A stretch of 64,000 bases of DNA from Sphaerimonospora mesophila NBRC 14179 = JCM 3151 (lineage in GTDB: Bacteria > Actinomycetota > Actinomycetes > Streptosporangiales > Streptosporangiaceae). The notes under the pieces were generated by a model. The model worked only from the letters and a program-made list of their open reading frames with translations. It did no database searches and was not told the DNA's origin. Positions 8,086 to 17,280 of this stretch are shown here, piece by piece. Within the stretch, counting starts at the first letter, position 1. Each line of letters begins with the position of its first letter. The stretch lies in the NCBI GenBank assembly GCA_001552515.1, contig BCRI01000019.1:1-64000 (forward strand). The letters are read 5' to 3'. Position numbers and translations under genes: made by a program.

Positions 8086-10200
8086 TTACGCTCCCTTGAC
8101 GGATTTGATCAGAAGCTGGGCGACGTCGACGACCTCGAGGGTCTCCTTGGCCTCGCCCGCGTTCTTCTTCTCATTGATCGCGTCGCCGAGCATGACCAGG
8201 CAGAACGGACAGGCCGTGGAGACGGTGTCCGGATCGGTGGTCAGCGCCTCGTCCACCCGCTCGGTGTTGATGCGCTTGCCGATCCGCTCCTCCATCCACA
8301 TGCGCGCGCCGCCGGCGCCGCAGCAGAACCCGCGGTCCTTGCAGCGGTGCATCTCCTGCGCCTGGACACCGGGGACCTTGGCCATGATGTCGCGCGGCTG
8401 GGCGTACACCTTGTTGTGCCGGCCCAGGAAGCACGGGTCGTGGTAGGTGATCTTCTCCTCGATCGGCGTGATCGGGGTGAGCCTCCCCTCCTCGACCAGG
8501 CGGGCCAGCAGCTGGGTGTGGTGGACGACCTCGAACATGCCACCGAGCTGCGGGTACTCGTTGGCCAGGGTGTTGAAGCAGTGCGGGCAGGTGGCCACAA
8601 TCTTCTTCACGCCCGCGTCGTTCAGCGTCTCGATGTTCTGCTGGGCGAGCATGTTGAACAGGAACTCCATGCCCAACCGGCGGGCCGGATCCCCGGTGCA
8701 GGCCTCCATCGGGCCCAGCACGGCGAACTTCACCCCGGCGATGTGCAGCAGCTCGGCGACCGCCTTGGTGGTCTTCTTGGCCCGGTCCTCCAGCGCCCCG
8801 GCGCAGCCGACCCAGAACAGGTACTCGGTGTCGGCGGGCATCTTCTCGTCCACGATCGGGACCTCGAAGGCGAGTTCCTCGATCCACTCGGCCCGCTTCA
8901 TCTCCGACATGCCCCACGGGTTGCCCTTGTTCTCGAGGTTCTTGAGCATGACGCCCGCCTCGGAGGGGAAGGACGACTCGATCATCACCTGGTAGCGGCG
9001 CATGTCGAGAATGTGGTCGATGTGCTCGATGTCCACCGGGCACTGCTCCACGCACGCGCCGCAGTTGGTGCACGACCACAGCACGTCGGGGTGGATGACC
9101 CCGTCCTCGGCCACCAGCGGCTTGTCCAGCAGCGCCAGCACGTCCTCACCGAAGCCGGCCCGCTCCTCCTCGCCGGCCAGCAGGTACGGCGCCACCGCCA
9201 GCGCGTGGTCACGCTGGTCCAGGATGAGCATCTTGGGCGACAGCGGCTTGCCGGTGTTCCACGCCGGGCACTGGGACTGGCAGCGGCCGCACTCGGTGCA
9301 GGTGTAGAAGTCCAGGAAGCCCTTCCACGTGGTGTCCTGAATCTTGCCGCGGCCGAAGACGTCGACGTCGGGGTCGGCCTCCTCGAAGTCCAGCACCTTG
9401 CCGTTGCTGCGCATCGGCTGCGCCGCGCCCATGCCGTCCGGGCGGCGGGAGAACAGCACGTTCAGCGGCGCGGTGAAGATGTGCAGGTGCTTGGAGTTCA
9501 CCACCAACACCAGGAACACCAGCATGAAGCCGATGTGCAGCAGCAGCGCGACCTGCTCCAGCAACTCCGCGGCCGTCTCACCGTGCGGCAGGATCTTGGC
9601 GACCGCCTCGGAGGCGAACGCCCCGGACTTGTAGGGGAAGTTGCCGGTGTTGACCGCGGCGGCACGGGCCAGGAACAGCGTCCAGATGATGTTGAAGATC
9701 ATGAACAGCGTGAGCCAGGCGCCGCCCAGGTGCGAGCCGGCGAACCGGGAGTCACGCCCCAGCTTCTTGGGCGAGTTCTTGATCCTGATGACGGAGAAGG
9801 CGACCAGGCCGAGCAGACAGGCGACCGCGATGAAGTCCTGCAGGAAGCCCAGCACCGGCCAGGTGCCGATCAAGGGAATGTGGAAGTCGGCGTGCCCCGT
9901 GATCGCGCCCTTGATGATCGCGCCGTACGCCTCGATGTAGACGGTCAGCAGAATGAAGAACGCCCACATCACGAAGAAGTGCGCGGTGCCGGAGGGCGTC
10001 CATTTCAGCAGCTTGCGCTGACCGAAGACCTCCACCAGCTGGGTCTTGATCTCGGTGCCCACGTTCGCCTTGGCGTGCTCGATCCGCTCCGGGGCGGGCT
10101 GGCCGCTGGTGGCGAGCCGGAAGAGGAACAGTACACGGCGTCCGGCCAAGGCGACCGCGGCCACGGTCATGACGAGCCCGATTATCGCTACCCAGAGCAC
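8086..10200 (-). CDS. EtfD-like membrane iron-sulfur reductase
   Basis: 704 aa from the GTG at 10200, which has GGAGG 6 nt upstream; longer readings have no ribosome site. Order: five or six membrane helices (residues 1-240, NarI-like), two ferredoxin motifs (CTECGRCQSQCP and CTNCGACVEQCP), then two cysteine-rich CCG domains (EACTGDP with CPHC, and HDPCFLG with FCCGAGG). This is the HdrD/FadF/EtfD architecture. Mycobacterial EtfD takes electrons from ETF, reduced by acyl-CoA dehydrogenases, to menaquinone; the same role is likely here. No etfAB or acyl-CoA dehydrogenase gene is adjacent. The 7928-8085 gap shows nothing. Confidence 0.88.
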   Translation of the reverse strand: MLWVAIIGLVMTVAAVALAGRRVLFLFRLATSGQPAPERIEHAKANVGTEIKTQLVEVFGQRKLLKWTPSGTAHFFVMWAFFILLTVYIEAYGAIIKGAITGHADFHIPLIGTWPVLGFLQDFIAVACLLGLVAFSVIRIKNSPKKLGRDSRFAGSHLGGAWLTLFMIFNIIWTLFLARAAAVNTGNFPYKSGAFASEAVAKILPHGETAAELLEQVALLLHIGFMLVFLVLVVNSKHLHIFTAPLNVLFSRRPDGMGAAQPMRSNGKVLDFEEADPDVDVFGRGKIQDTTWKGFLDFYTCTECGRCQSQCPAWNTGKPLSPKMLILDQRDHALAVAPYLLAGEEERAGFGEDVLALLDKPLVAEDGVIHPDVLWSCTNCGACVEQCPVDIEHIDHILDMRRYQVMIESSFPSEAGVMLKNLENKGNPWGMSEMKRAEWIEELAFEVPIVDEKMPADTEYLFWVGCAGALEDRAKKTTKAVAELLHIAGVKFAVLGPMEACTGDPARRLGMEFLFNMLAQQNIETLNDAGVKKIVATCPHCFNTLANEYPQLGGMFEVVHHTQLLARLVEEGRLTPITPIEEKITYHDPCFLGRHNKVYAQPRDIMAKVPGVQAQEMHRCKDRGFCCGAGGARMWMEERIGKRINTERVDEALTTDPDTVSTACPFCLVMLGDAINEKKNAGEAKETLEVVDVAQLLIKSVKGA

Positions 10201-10388
10201 GGGTTCCTCCCATATGGAACGGTGACAGGGCACACCGAATGGTACCGGCGAGTAACATATGTCCATCACCGATGGCTACTTGAAGGCCGATGCTAGAACA
10301 AGGCTCTGGCCCAGATTACGCGGGGTCAGGTCATGCGGCGTCCCGGTGACGCCGTCCGACCGGATCAGGCCACACGGTCAGATCACCC

Positions 10389-10440
10389 GATCAGGTCACG
10401 TGATCAGGTGACGTGGTCAGGTCACGCGGTGAGGTAGCGC
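10389..10440. repeat. 13-bp tandem repeat through a stop codon, 4 copies
   Basis: Units GATCAGGTCACGT, GATCAGGTGACGT, GGTCAGGTCACGC and GGTGAGGTAGCGC. The third and fourth encode the last codons of the TetR gene, whose stop lies at 10422-10424; the array continues into the intergenic space. Confidence 0.8.
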
Positions 10441-11054
10441 TGAACGGTTGGGGCCAGCAGCTCGACCAGTTCCTCGGTGCCGGCCGACGCCAGCGGCTCC
10501 AGCCGCATGATGTGCCTGGCCATGACCATACCCAGCATCTGGGAGAAGGCGGTCTGCATCCTGATCTGCGGAACGCCCAGCTCCGCGCCGACCCGGCCCA
10601 GCACGGCGGACGAGAAGAACTCCCGCACCATGGCCACGCCCTGCTCGTTTACCATGGCGGTCCGCAGCAGGCCCAGCACGTGCTCGCGCGCGTTCGGATC
10701 ACCGGTCATCGTCAGGATGAAGCGCACCAGGCGTTCGCCGACCTCCTCACGCGGACCATTGACGATCATGGGAATCACGACGGCCGGATCGAACGGCAGT
10801 CGCATGGCCGCGACGAACACCCCGTCCTTGGTCTCGAAGTAATGGTGGACCAGGGCGGGGTCGACCCCGGCGGCCCGTGCGATGCCCCGGATCGTGGCCT
10901 TGTCGAATCCCTTCTCGGCGAAGACCTTGCGCGCAGCGGCGAGGATCTCCCCACGGGTGTCGGCCGAGCCGGGCCGGCGGCCGGGCCGCCCCGGCCGCCG
11001 CCGTGCCTCCGCCGTGTCCGCCACGTGCGGCAATGTCTGGTTGTGTTCCGTCAT
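10422..11054 (-). CDS. TetR-family transcriptional regulator
   Basis: 210 aa. A basic Arg/Pro-rich tail (residues 10-30) precedes the TetR helix-turn-helix (ILAAARKVFAEKGFDKATIRGIARAAG...LVHHYFETKD, about residues 36-85). The C-terminal ligand-binding domain is helical and of the PsrA/AcrR-like size. The ligand is unknown. It starts 6 bp after the stop of the TIM-barrel gene, so both are on one transcript; the regulator may control that operon or the EtfD-like gene downstream. Confidence 0.88.
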   Translation of the reverse strand: MTEHNQTLPHVADTAEARRRPGRPGRRPGSADTRGEILAAARKVFAEKGFDKATIRGIARAAGVDPALVHHYFETKDGVFVAAMRLPFDPAVVIPMIVNGPREEVGERLVRFILTMTGDPNAREHVLGLLRTAMVNEQGVAMVREFFSSAVLGRVGAELGVPQIRMQTAFSQMLGMVMARHIMRLEPLASAGTEELVELLAPTVQRYLTA

Positions 11055-11060
11055 GCTCGA

Positions 11061-11876
11061 TCATGAAGCCGCCGCGGACGCGGCGAAGTTCAGCCGGGCG
11101 AAGGCGAGTGCCTCGGCGAGGTCGTCGATCCGCTCGGTACGGCTGGCCGCCTTACGCGTGTTGATCTCCAGCACGATGAGGCCGGTGTAGCCGGTGGTCG
11201 CCAGACGCTCCAGGATCTGCGCGCACGGCTGCGTGCCCCGCCCCGGCACCAGATGCTCGTCCTTGTTGGTGGTGCCGATGCCGTCGGCCAGGTGGAGGTG
11301 GGCGAGACGGTCCCCGAGCTTGACGGCCATCTCCATCGCGTCGGAGCCGGACACCGCCGTGTGGGACAGATCGAGCGTCACCTGCGGGAAGTCGTAGTCG
11401 ACCGGATCCCAGTCCGGCGCGTACGGCACGACCTCGCTGCCCCTGGCTCTAAGGGGGAACATGTTCTCCACTGCGAAGACGATGTCGGTCTCCTCGCGCA
11501 TGCGCGCCAGCCCGGCCTCGAACTCCCTGGCGTAGTCGCGCTGCCAGCGGAACGGCGGGTGGACCACCACGGTGGAGGCGCCCAGCCGCTCGGCCGCGTC
11601 GCGGGCCCGCCGCAGCTTGACCCACGGGTCACGGCCCCAGACCCGCTGCGTGACCAGCAGACATGGCGCGTGCACGGCCAGGATCGGGATCTCGTAATGA
11701 TCACTGAGCCGCTGAAGGACGTCGACGTCCTGGCTCACCGGATCCTGGCCCACCATGATCTCGACGCCGTCATAGCCCAGGCGTGCGGCCAACTCGAAAG
11801 CATCCGGCGTACGCTCCGGATAGACCGACGCCGTCGAGAGCGCCACCTTCGCGTTGGGCACGCGGATGTTACTCAT
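11061..11876 (-). CDS. Sugar phosphate isomerase/epimerase-like TIM barrel
   Basis: 271 aa from the ATG at 11876, starting [20 protein letters not shown]. The fold is the xylose-isomerase-like AP-endonuclease family 2 barrel. [44 protein letters not shown] and LEINTR supply the Glu, His and Asp residues that bind the divalent metal in this superfamily. The substrate is not identifiable. It is the first gene of a two-gene unit with the TetR regulator. A 300-bp longer open reading frame upstream lies over the divergent methyltransferase and is not used. Confidence 0.85.
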   Translation of the reverse strand: MSNIRVPNAKVALSTASVYPERTPDAFELAARLGYDGVEIMVGQDPVSQDVDVLQRLSDHYEIPILAVHAPCLLVTQRVWGRDPWVKLRRARDAAERLGASTVVVHPPFRWQRDYAREFEAGLARMREETDIVFAVENMFPLRARGSEVVPYAPDWDPVDYDFPQVTLDLSHTAVSGSDAMEMAVKLGDRLAHLHLADGIGTTNKDEHLVPGRGTQPCAQILERLATTGYTGLIVLEINTRKAASRTERIDDLAEALAFARLNFAASAAAS

Positions 11877-11963
11877 CAAGCCCGCCTCCCCTGGCGGTCC
11901 CTGCGCCCGTTCACGGATCCAGCCTAAGCCGCGTGCGGGCCCGGTGAGGCCTATCGTGGGCGC

Positions 11964-12662
11964 ATGGCGCGGATCGTGAGCGGGGCCATACCCAGCCCGA
12001 ACATCTGGAACTCCCCCCAGGTCTACGAACTGGAAAATCGCGCGGTGGATCCAGACGGCGCCGTGGATTGCGCCATGCGGGCGATCCGGCCCTGGGACGG
12101 CGCGACCGTGCTCGACATCGGCTGCGGGACCGGCTTCCACCTGCCTTCGCTGGCCGTGACCGCCGGGCGCGTCGTGGGGATCGAACCGCACGCCGACCTC
12201 GCGGCCATGGCCGCCGCACGCTGCGCCGCACTGGGCAACGTCGCCGTCCGTACGGGCACCGCCCAGTCGCTGCCACTGCCCGACGCGTCGGTGGACGTGG
12301 CCGTCGCCCGCTGGGCCTACTTCTTCGGACCGGGCTGCGAGCCGGGCCTGCGGGAGCTGACCCGGGTCGTACGGCGCGGCGGCGCGGCCTTCGTCGTGGA
12401 CCTCGACGGCTCCCGTGGCGCCTTCGGCCGCTGGTTCCTCCGGTCGGTTCCGTCCTACTCTCCCGAGGCGGTCGAGCGGTTCTGGGTACGGCAGGGCTGG
12501 CAGCGTAGGGAGCTCGACCTGCGCATGGTCTTCGGGTCACGGGCGGACCTGGAGGCGGTGCTCCGCATCGAGTTCACCCCGGAGGTGGCCGAGGCGGCCA
12601 TCACGGAGACGCCCGGCCTCGAACTCGCCTACCCCAACGTCCTGCGCTGGCGGTATTTCTGA
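11964..12662 (+). CDS. Class I SAM-dependent methyltransferase
   Basis: 232 aa. Motif [12 protein letters not shown] lies at about residues 48-58, motif II acidic residue in VGIEPH, and a motif IV-like region [12 protein letters not shown] follows. The C-terminal third is helical with several Trp and may hold the acceptor. The Methyltransf_11/25 type methylates small molecules or lipids; the substrate is unknown. It is divergent from the TIM-barrel gene and ends 54 bp before radA, so it may be read with radA-disA. Confidence 0.85.
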   Translation: MARIVSGAIPSPNIWNSPQVYELENRAVDPDGAVDCAMRAIRPWDGATVLDIGCGTGFHLPSLAVTAGRVVGIEPHADLAAMAAARCAALGNVAVRTGTAQSLPLPDASVDVAVARWAYFFGPGCEPGLRELTRVVRRGGAAFVVDLDGSRGAFGRWFLRSVPSYSPEAVERFWVRQGWQRRELDLRMVFGSRADLEAVLRIEFTPEVAEAAITETPGLELAYPNVLRWRYF

Positions 12663-12716
12663 AGCGACTCCTGAATCCCATGGGGATTGTCAGCCGGGCC
12701 AGGTAGCCTCCCGGTC

Positions 12717-14165
12717 GTGAGCAAGGCAGCGAAGCCGGCGTACCGGTGCGGCGAGTGCGGGTGGACGACCGTCAAGTGGGTCGGCCGGTGCGGGGAGTGC
12801 CAGGCCTGGGGCACGGTCGAAGAGGCGACCGCCCGGCAGGGCGTGAACGTGGTCAAGCCCGGCGCCGTGTCGGCTCCTGCCGTGCCGATCGGCCAGGTGA
12901 AGGCCGAGACCGTCAGCGCCAGGACGACCGGGGTCGACGAGCTCGACCGCGTCCTCGGCGGCGGCCTGGTGCCCGGCGCCGTCGTGCTGCTGGCCGGTGA
13001 GCCCGGGATCGGCAAGTCCACACTCCTGCTGGAGGCCGCCGCCCGCACGGCACGCGGGGAGACCGTGCTCTACATCACCGGCGAGGAGTCCACCGCCCAG
13101 GTGCGGATGCGGGCCGACCGGATCGGCGCGATCGAGGACAGGCTGTATCTCGCCGCGGAGACCGATCTGTCCGCGCTGGTCACCCATGTCGAGAAGGTGC
13201 AGCCGACGCTGCTGATCGTCGACTCGGTGCAGACGATCGGCTCGGCCGACGCCAGCGGCGTGCCCGGCGGCGTCACCCAGGTCCGCGAGGTCGCGGGCAA
13301 CCTGGTGCGCCTGGCCAAGGAGCGCGCCATGTCCACCGTGCTCGTCGGCCATGTGACCAAGGACGGCTCGATCGCCGGCCCCCGGGTGCTCGAGCACCTG
13401 GTGGATGTGGTCCTGCATTTCGAGGGCGACCGCAACTCCCGGCTGCGGCTGGTGCGCGCGGTGAAGAACCGGTTCGGCCCGGTGGACGAGGTCGGCTGCT
13501 TCGACCTGCACGAAGGCGGGATCACCGGCATCTCTGACCCGAGCGGCATGTTCCTGTCCCGGCACCGCGAGCCGGTGCCGGGCACCTGCGTCACGGTCAC
13601 GATCGAGGGCACCCGGCCGTTCCCGGCCGAGTTGCAGGCCCTCGTCGGCCCGACCGAGGCCCCGCAGCCGCGGCGGACCTCGTCCGGTCTGGACCCCTAC
13701 CGCGTGGCGCTGGTGCTCGCGGTGATGGAGCGGCGACTGCGCGCCAGCGTCAGCAAATGCGACGTGTTCACCGCCACCGTCGGCGGCATCAGGCTGACCG
13801 ATCCGTCGGTCGACCTCGCGCTCATGCTGTCGGTGGTGAGCGCCTTCGGCGACACCCCGCTGCCCGCCGGGCTCGTCGTGCTCGGCGAGGTCGGGCTGGC
13901 GGGCGAGCTGCGCCAGGTGCGCGAGGTGCGGCGGCGGCTCGCCGAGGCGGCCCGGCTGGGCTTCACCCGGGCCATCGTCCCCACCGGTTCCCTGGACGAC
14001 GAGAGCAACTCGCTGGAGTCCGCGCCGCCGCGCCGCGGCAACGTGGTCGCCCGTGGCAACCTGATCGCCCTGCGGCCCTCCGACGCGCGGACCAGGGCCT
14101 TCGCGCCCGGCTTCGAGGTGACCGAGGTCGACAACGTCTGGGACGCCCTCGCACACGTCAAGTGA
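12717..14165 (+). CDS. radA: DNA repair protein RadA (Sms)
   Basis: 482 aa from the GTG at 12717 (MSKAAKPAYRCGECGW); a TTG 30 bp upstream has no support. Domains: zinc finger with two CGEC pairs (residues 11-30), RecA-like ATPase with Walker A GEPGIGKST, the RadA-specific KNRFG motif, and a C-terminal Lon-protease-like domain used as a scaffold. RadA is a branch-migration helicase in homologous recombination. In mycobacteria it binds DisA and lowers c-di-AMP synthesis; the adjacent disA 65 bp downstream fits that pairing. Confidence 0.96.
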   Translation: MSKAAKPAYRCGECGWTTVKWVGRCGECQAWGTVEEATARQGVNVVKPGAVSAPAVPIGQVKAETVSARTTGVDELDRVLGGGLVPGAVVLLAGEPGIGKSTLLLEAAARTARGETVLYITGEESTAQVRMRADRIGAIEDRLYLAAETDLSALVTHVEKVQPTLLIVDSVQTIGSADASGVPGGVTQVREVAGNLVRLAKERAMSTVLVGHVTKDGSIAGPRVLEHLVDVVLHFEGDRNSRLRLVRAVKNRFGPVDEVGCFDLHEGGITGISDPSGMFLSRHREPVPGTCVTVTIEGTRPFPAELQALVGPTEAPQPRRTSSGLDPYRVALVLAVMERRLRASVSKCDVFTATVGGIRLTDPSVDLALMLSVVSAFGDTPLPAGLVVLGEVGLAGELRQVREVRRRLAEAARLGFTRAIVPTGSLDDESNSLESAPPRRGNVVARGNLIALRPSDARTRAFAPGFEVTEVDNVWDALAHVK

Positions 14166-14230
14166 GACAGGGGTGAAGAGGGGGTACGCCGGTAAGCTGG
14201 CGGGACGGCCGTCCGATCGCGAGGGAGAGG

Positions 14231-15355
14231 GTGCTGGACGACGACAAGGGATCGGACGAGCGCAGGAGGGCCGTGCTGGCCGCCATCGCGCCGGGCACCG
14301 CCCTGCGCGACGGGCTGGAGCGCATCCTGCGCGGCTACACCGGCGGTCTGATCGTCTTGGGCTATGACCGCACCGTGGCGGAGATCTGCACCGGCGGTTT
14401 CACGCTCGACGTCGAGTTCTCGGCCACCCGGCTGCGCGAGCTGGCCAAGATGGACGGCGCGATCGTGCTCGACCACGCCGGCTCGCGGATCGTCCGGGCG
14501 GCCGTGCACCTCGTGCCCGATCCGGCCATCCCGACCGAGGAGTCGGGCACGCGGCACCGCACCGCCCAGCGGGTGGCCAAGCAGACCTCGCTGCCCGTCA
14601 TCGCCATCAGCAAGTCGATGCGGATCATCGCGCTCTATCTTGACGGCAAACGATACGTCCTGGAGGACTCGGCGGCGATCCTCTCGAAGGCCAACCAGGC
14701 CCTGGCGGCCCTGGAGCGCTACAAGAAGCGGCTCGACGAGGTGTCCGGCACCCTGTCGGCTCTGGAGATCGAGGATCACGTCACGGTCCGGGACGTGGCC
14801 GTGGTCATCCAGCGGCTGGAGATGGTCCGTCGGATCGCCGGGGAGATCGAGGAGTACGTCGTCGAGCTCGGCACCGACGGCCGGCTGCTGTCACTCCAAC
14901 TCGACGAGCTCGTCGCCGGCGTGGACACCGACCGCGAGCAGATAGTCCGCGACTATCTCCCCGACCCGCCCGCCTCGACCGGTTCCCCCGCCTCGTCGGG
15001 CCCGCCTGCCCGGCACCCCCGGAGTTTCACGGACGCCATGCACGAGCTGGACGAGCTGTCCTCGGCCGATCTGCTCGATCTGGTGAAGGTCGCCCACGTG
15101 CTCGGCCACTCGGGAGTGGGCACGTTGGACGCGCCGGTGAGTCCCCGCGGTTTCCGGCTGCTCGCCAAGGTGCCCCGGCTCCCCCGGGCCATCGTCGACC
15201 GGCTCGTCGACCACTTCGGGGGGCTGCAGAAGCTCCTCGCCGCCAGCACCGACGACCTGCAGGCCGTGGGGGGCGTCGGCGAGGCCCGGGCCCGCAGCGT
15301 CCGCGAGGGGCTGTCCCGCCTCGCCGACGCCACCATCCTCGATCGCTACCTCTGA
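14231..15355 (+). CDS. disA: DNA integrity scanning protein DisA, diadenylate cyclase
   Basis: 374 aa. It joins two ATP into cyclic di-AMP and scans DNA for branched structures. The N-terminal DAC domain shows the DGA motif in KMDGAIVLD and the RHR motif in [10 protein letters not shown] helical linker follows; the C-terminal helix-hairpin-helix domain includes [20 protein letters not shown] Pro/Ser/Ala spacer around residues 245-265 is longer than in Bacillus. The start is the GTG at 14231 preceded by GAGGGAGAGG. It is in an operon with radA. A c-di-AMP riboswitch lies at 25956-26114 in this window. Confidence 0.96.
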   Translation: MLDDDKGSDERRRAVLAAIAPGTALRDGLERILRGYTGGLIVLGYDRTVAEICTGGFTLDVEFSATRLRELAKMDGAIVLDHAGSRIVRAAVHLVPDPAIPTEESGTRHRTAQRVAKQTSLPVIAISKSMRIIALYLDGKRYVLEDSAAILSKANQALAALERYKKRLDEVSGTLSALEIEDHVTVRDVAVVIQRLEMVRRIAGEIEEYVVELGTDGRLLSLQLDELVAGVDTDREQIVRDYLPDPPASTGSPASSGPPARHPRSFTDAMHELDELSSADLLDLVKVAHVLGHSGVGTLDAPVSPRGFRLLAKVPRLPRAIVDRLVDHFGGLQKLLAASTDDLQAVGGVGEARARSVREGLSRLADATILDRYL

Positions 15356-15435
15356 GCCTCGGTCGCCGTACCCAAGCCTCGGTCACCGTACCCAAGCCTC
15401 GGTCGCTGTTTCCAGGCCTCGGTCGCCATTGCCGA
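15356..15435. repeat. 20-bp tandem repeat starting at the disA stop, 4 copies
   Basis: Units begin GCCTCGGTCGCCGTACCCAA; the first starts on the base after the disA TGA. The copies fill the whole gap to the convergent lipoprotein gene, with divergence rising from copy 1 to copy 4. Confidence 0.88.
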
Positions 15436-15443
15436 GCCGAGCC

Positions 15444-16166
15444 TCAGCGCAGGTGGAACACGACCTTAGGGCTCTTGAGATGGCCGGAGTGGGCGCTCGC
15501 GACGTACGTGCCCGGCCCGGCCGTCGGACGCTTGCCCGAGCAGACGGTCCCCGAGCGGCGGCGGTCCCAGGTGATCGAGCGGACGTACGGGATGCCGCGT
15601 TCGAGCGTCTGCCGGTCGACGCCCTCACCCGCCACGCAGTCCGCCGTCGACCAGATCCGCTGCCCGCCCGACGTCACCCGCATCTCCAGCGTGCGCGGCC
15701 CCACGTCGACCGTGCACTCGATCCGATCGGTGCTCACCACGGTCAGGAGGAACGTGGGCGCGGCGTCCCCGGCGTACACGTTCTGACCACTGCGCAGGGC
15801 GATCACCAGGTTCTTGGGATCGCAGGGATCGCCGGGCCGCCGCGGCTTCGCCGGCTTGGGCGACGGAGAGCGCGAAGCGGACGGCGACGGAGACGGTTCG
15901 GCCTGCGCGGCGAGGGCGGCGGCGCCCGTCGGCGACGGGCTCCCCGAGGCGGGACTGGAAGGCAGCGAGACGACCATCGGGTCGGAGGCTCCCGGGGTGG
16001 CCCTGACGCCACCCGTCTTGTCACCCGGCTTGCCGGAGGCGCTCGTGCAGGCCCATGCCACCACCGCCACAACGACGAGCATGCCCGTGAGCACCGACAC
16101 CCTGCGGCGCCAGTAGACGTCCGCCCCCTCGACACCGACATCACCACGGAACGTGTCCGGATCCAT
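15444..16166 (-). CDS. Membrane-anchored secreted protein, hypothetical
   Basis: 240 aa. A short basic cytoplasmic tail precedes one hydrophobic segment (about residues 22-39) ending AWACTSAS, which could be a lipobox-like cleavage or a plain anchor. A Ser/Pro/Ala linker spans about 40-110, and a C-terminal beta domain holds four Cys (CDPKN, RIECTVD, TADCVAG, GTVCSG) that could form two disulfides. The domain resembles small extracytoplasmic beta-sandwich modules of actinobacteria; no catalytic motif is seen. The gene converges on disA across a tandem repeat and is divergent from mutY. Confidence 0.75.
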   Translation of the reverse strand: MDPDTFRGDVGVEGADVYWRRRVSVLTGMLVVVAVVAWACTSASGKPGDKTGGVRATPGASDPMVVSLPSSPASGSPSPTGAAALAAQAEPSPSPSASRSPSPKPAKPRRPGDPCDPKNLVIALRSGQNVYAGDAAPTFLLTVVSTDRIECTVDVGPRTLEMRVTSGGQRIWSTADCVAGEGVDRQTLERGIPYVRSITWDRRRSGTVCSGKRPTAGPGTYVASAHSGHLKSPKVVFHLR

Positions 16167-16289
16167 ACTCTCAGTATGGTGAGCCCTACCCTTCCAGGGG
16201 AAACGGCACGCCGCGACAAGAGGATCCGATGGCGGAGCTCAGGCGGCACTTATGGTCGGATGTGGAACTTGTGGCCGGATGCGGAGGGG

Positions 16290-16331
16290 CGGACAGGGTC
16301 TGTCGGACAGAATCTGGCGGATAGGGTCTGA
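16290..16331. repeat. 14-bp tandem repeat just before mutY, 3 copies
   Basis: Units CGGACAGGGTCTGT, CGGACAGAATCTGG and CGGATAGGGTCTGA end 2 bp before the mutY GTG, so they occupy the place of its ribosome site and leader. Confidence 0.75.
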
Positions 16332-16333
16332 TC

Positions 16334-17194
16334 GTGGCCGTCTCGCTTCGTGAACCGATCCTCCAGTGGTACGCCGAGCACAATCGGGACCTGCCGTGGC
16401 GGCGTCCCGAAGCGACCCCCTGGGGCATCCTGGTCAGCGAGATCATGCTCCAGCAGACGCCGGTGTCGCGGGTGCTGCCCGTCTGGACGGACTGGATGGC
16501 GCGCTGGCCGTCCCCCGAGGCCCTCGCGGAAGAGCCCCCGGGCGAAGCCGTACGCCACTGGGGACGCCTCGGCTACCCGCGGCGTGCCCTGAACCTGCAC
16601 GCGTGCGCCAGGGCCATCACGGCGGAGTACGGCGGGCGGGTGCCGTCGACGTACGACGAGCTGCGCGCGCTGCCGGGGATCGGCGACTACACGGCGGCCG
16701 CCGTGGCGAGCTTCGCCTATGGCGGCAGTCACGCCGTCCTGGACACCAACGTCCGCCGCGTGCTGGCACGAGCCGTACGCGGCGAGGAGCACCCGCCGAA
16801 GACGACGACGGCCGCCGAGCGACGCCTGGCCGAGTCTTTGATCCCGCCGGTCGGCGCGCCGCGCTGGGCGGTCTCGATCATGGAGTTGGGCGCCCTGGTA
16901 TGCACGGCCCGCGCGCCCAGGTGCGAGCGCTGCCCGGTCGCGGCCCAGTGCGCATGGCGGTCGGCCGGGCGGCCCGCCGGCCCGGCGCGGCGGGGCCAGA
17001 GCTACGCGGGGACCGACCGGCAGTGCCGCGGACGCCTGCTGGCCGTGCTGAGGGACGCGCACGGCCCCGTGCCCAAGGAGGCCCTGGACGTGGTCTGGGC
17101 CGACCACGTCCAGCGCGAGCGCGCGCTGGACGGCCTGCTGGACGACGGTCTGGCCGAGGTGCTGCCGGACGGCACCTACCGGCTCCCCGCCTGA
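16334..17194 (+). CDS. mutY: A/G-specific adenine glycosylase MutY
   Basis: 286 aa. Removes adenine paired with 8-oxoguanine. The helix-hairpin-helix LPGIGDYTAAAV with the catalytic Asp in LDTNVRRV is present, as is the four-cysteine iron-sulfur loop C-x6-C-x2-C-x5-C (CTARAPRCERCPVAAQC). The Glu of the N-terminal region is in SEIMLQQTPV. The C-terminal Nudix-like domain that recognises 8-oxoG is reduced to about 60 residues, as in other short actinobacterial MutY. The GTG start at 16334 has a 14-bp repeat in place of a normal ribosome site. Confidence 0.95.
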   Translation: MAVSLREPILQWYAEHNRDLPWRRPEATPWGILVSEIMLQQTPVSRVLPVWTDWMARWPSPEALAEEPPGEAVRHWGRLGYPRRALNLHACARAITAEYGGRVPSTYDELRALPGIGDYTAAAVASFAYGGSHAVLDTNVRRVLARAVRGEEHPPKTTTAAERRLAESLIPPVGAPRWAVSIMELGALVCTARAPRCERCPVAAQCAWRSAGRPAGPARRGQSYAGTDRQCRGRLLAVLRDAHGPVPKEALDVVWADHVQRERALDGLLDDGLAEVLPDGTYRLPA

Positions 17195-17236
17195 CCGCCT
17201 GATGACCACCGGACCGCCTGGAGCCCACGACGATTG

Positions 17237-17280
17237 CGCCGCCTGATCCCGCTGACTGCGACGGGCAGGATCAGGCGGCG
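17237..17280. terminator. Shared hairpin between convergent mutY and EboE-like gene
   Basis: A perfect 13-bp inverted repeat, CGCCGCCTGATCC at 17237-17249 and GGATCAGGCGGCG at 17268-17280, with an 18-nt loop that can pair further. The right arm contains the stop codon of the minus-strand gene. There is no T tract. A two-way terminator is the likely role. Confidence 0.7.

Noticed and set aside
7972-10296. 774-aa plus-strand open frame opposite the EtfD-like gene
   Set aside because: Shadow of a conserved iron-sulfur protein; composition is what the reverse frame of such a gene gives.
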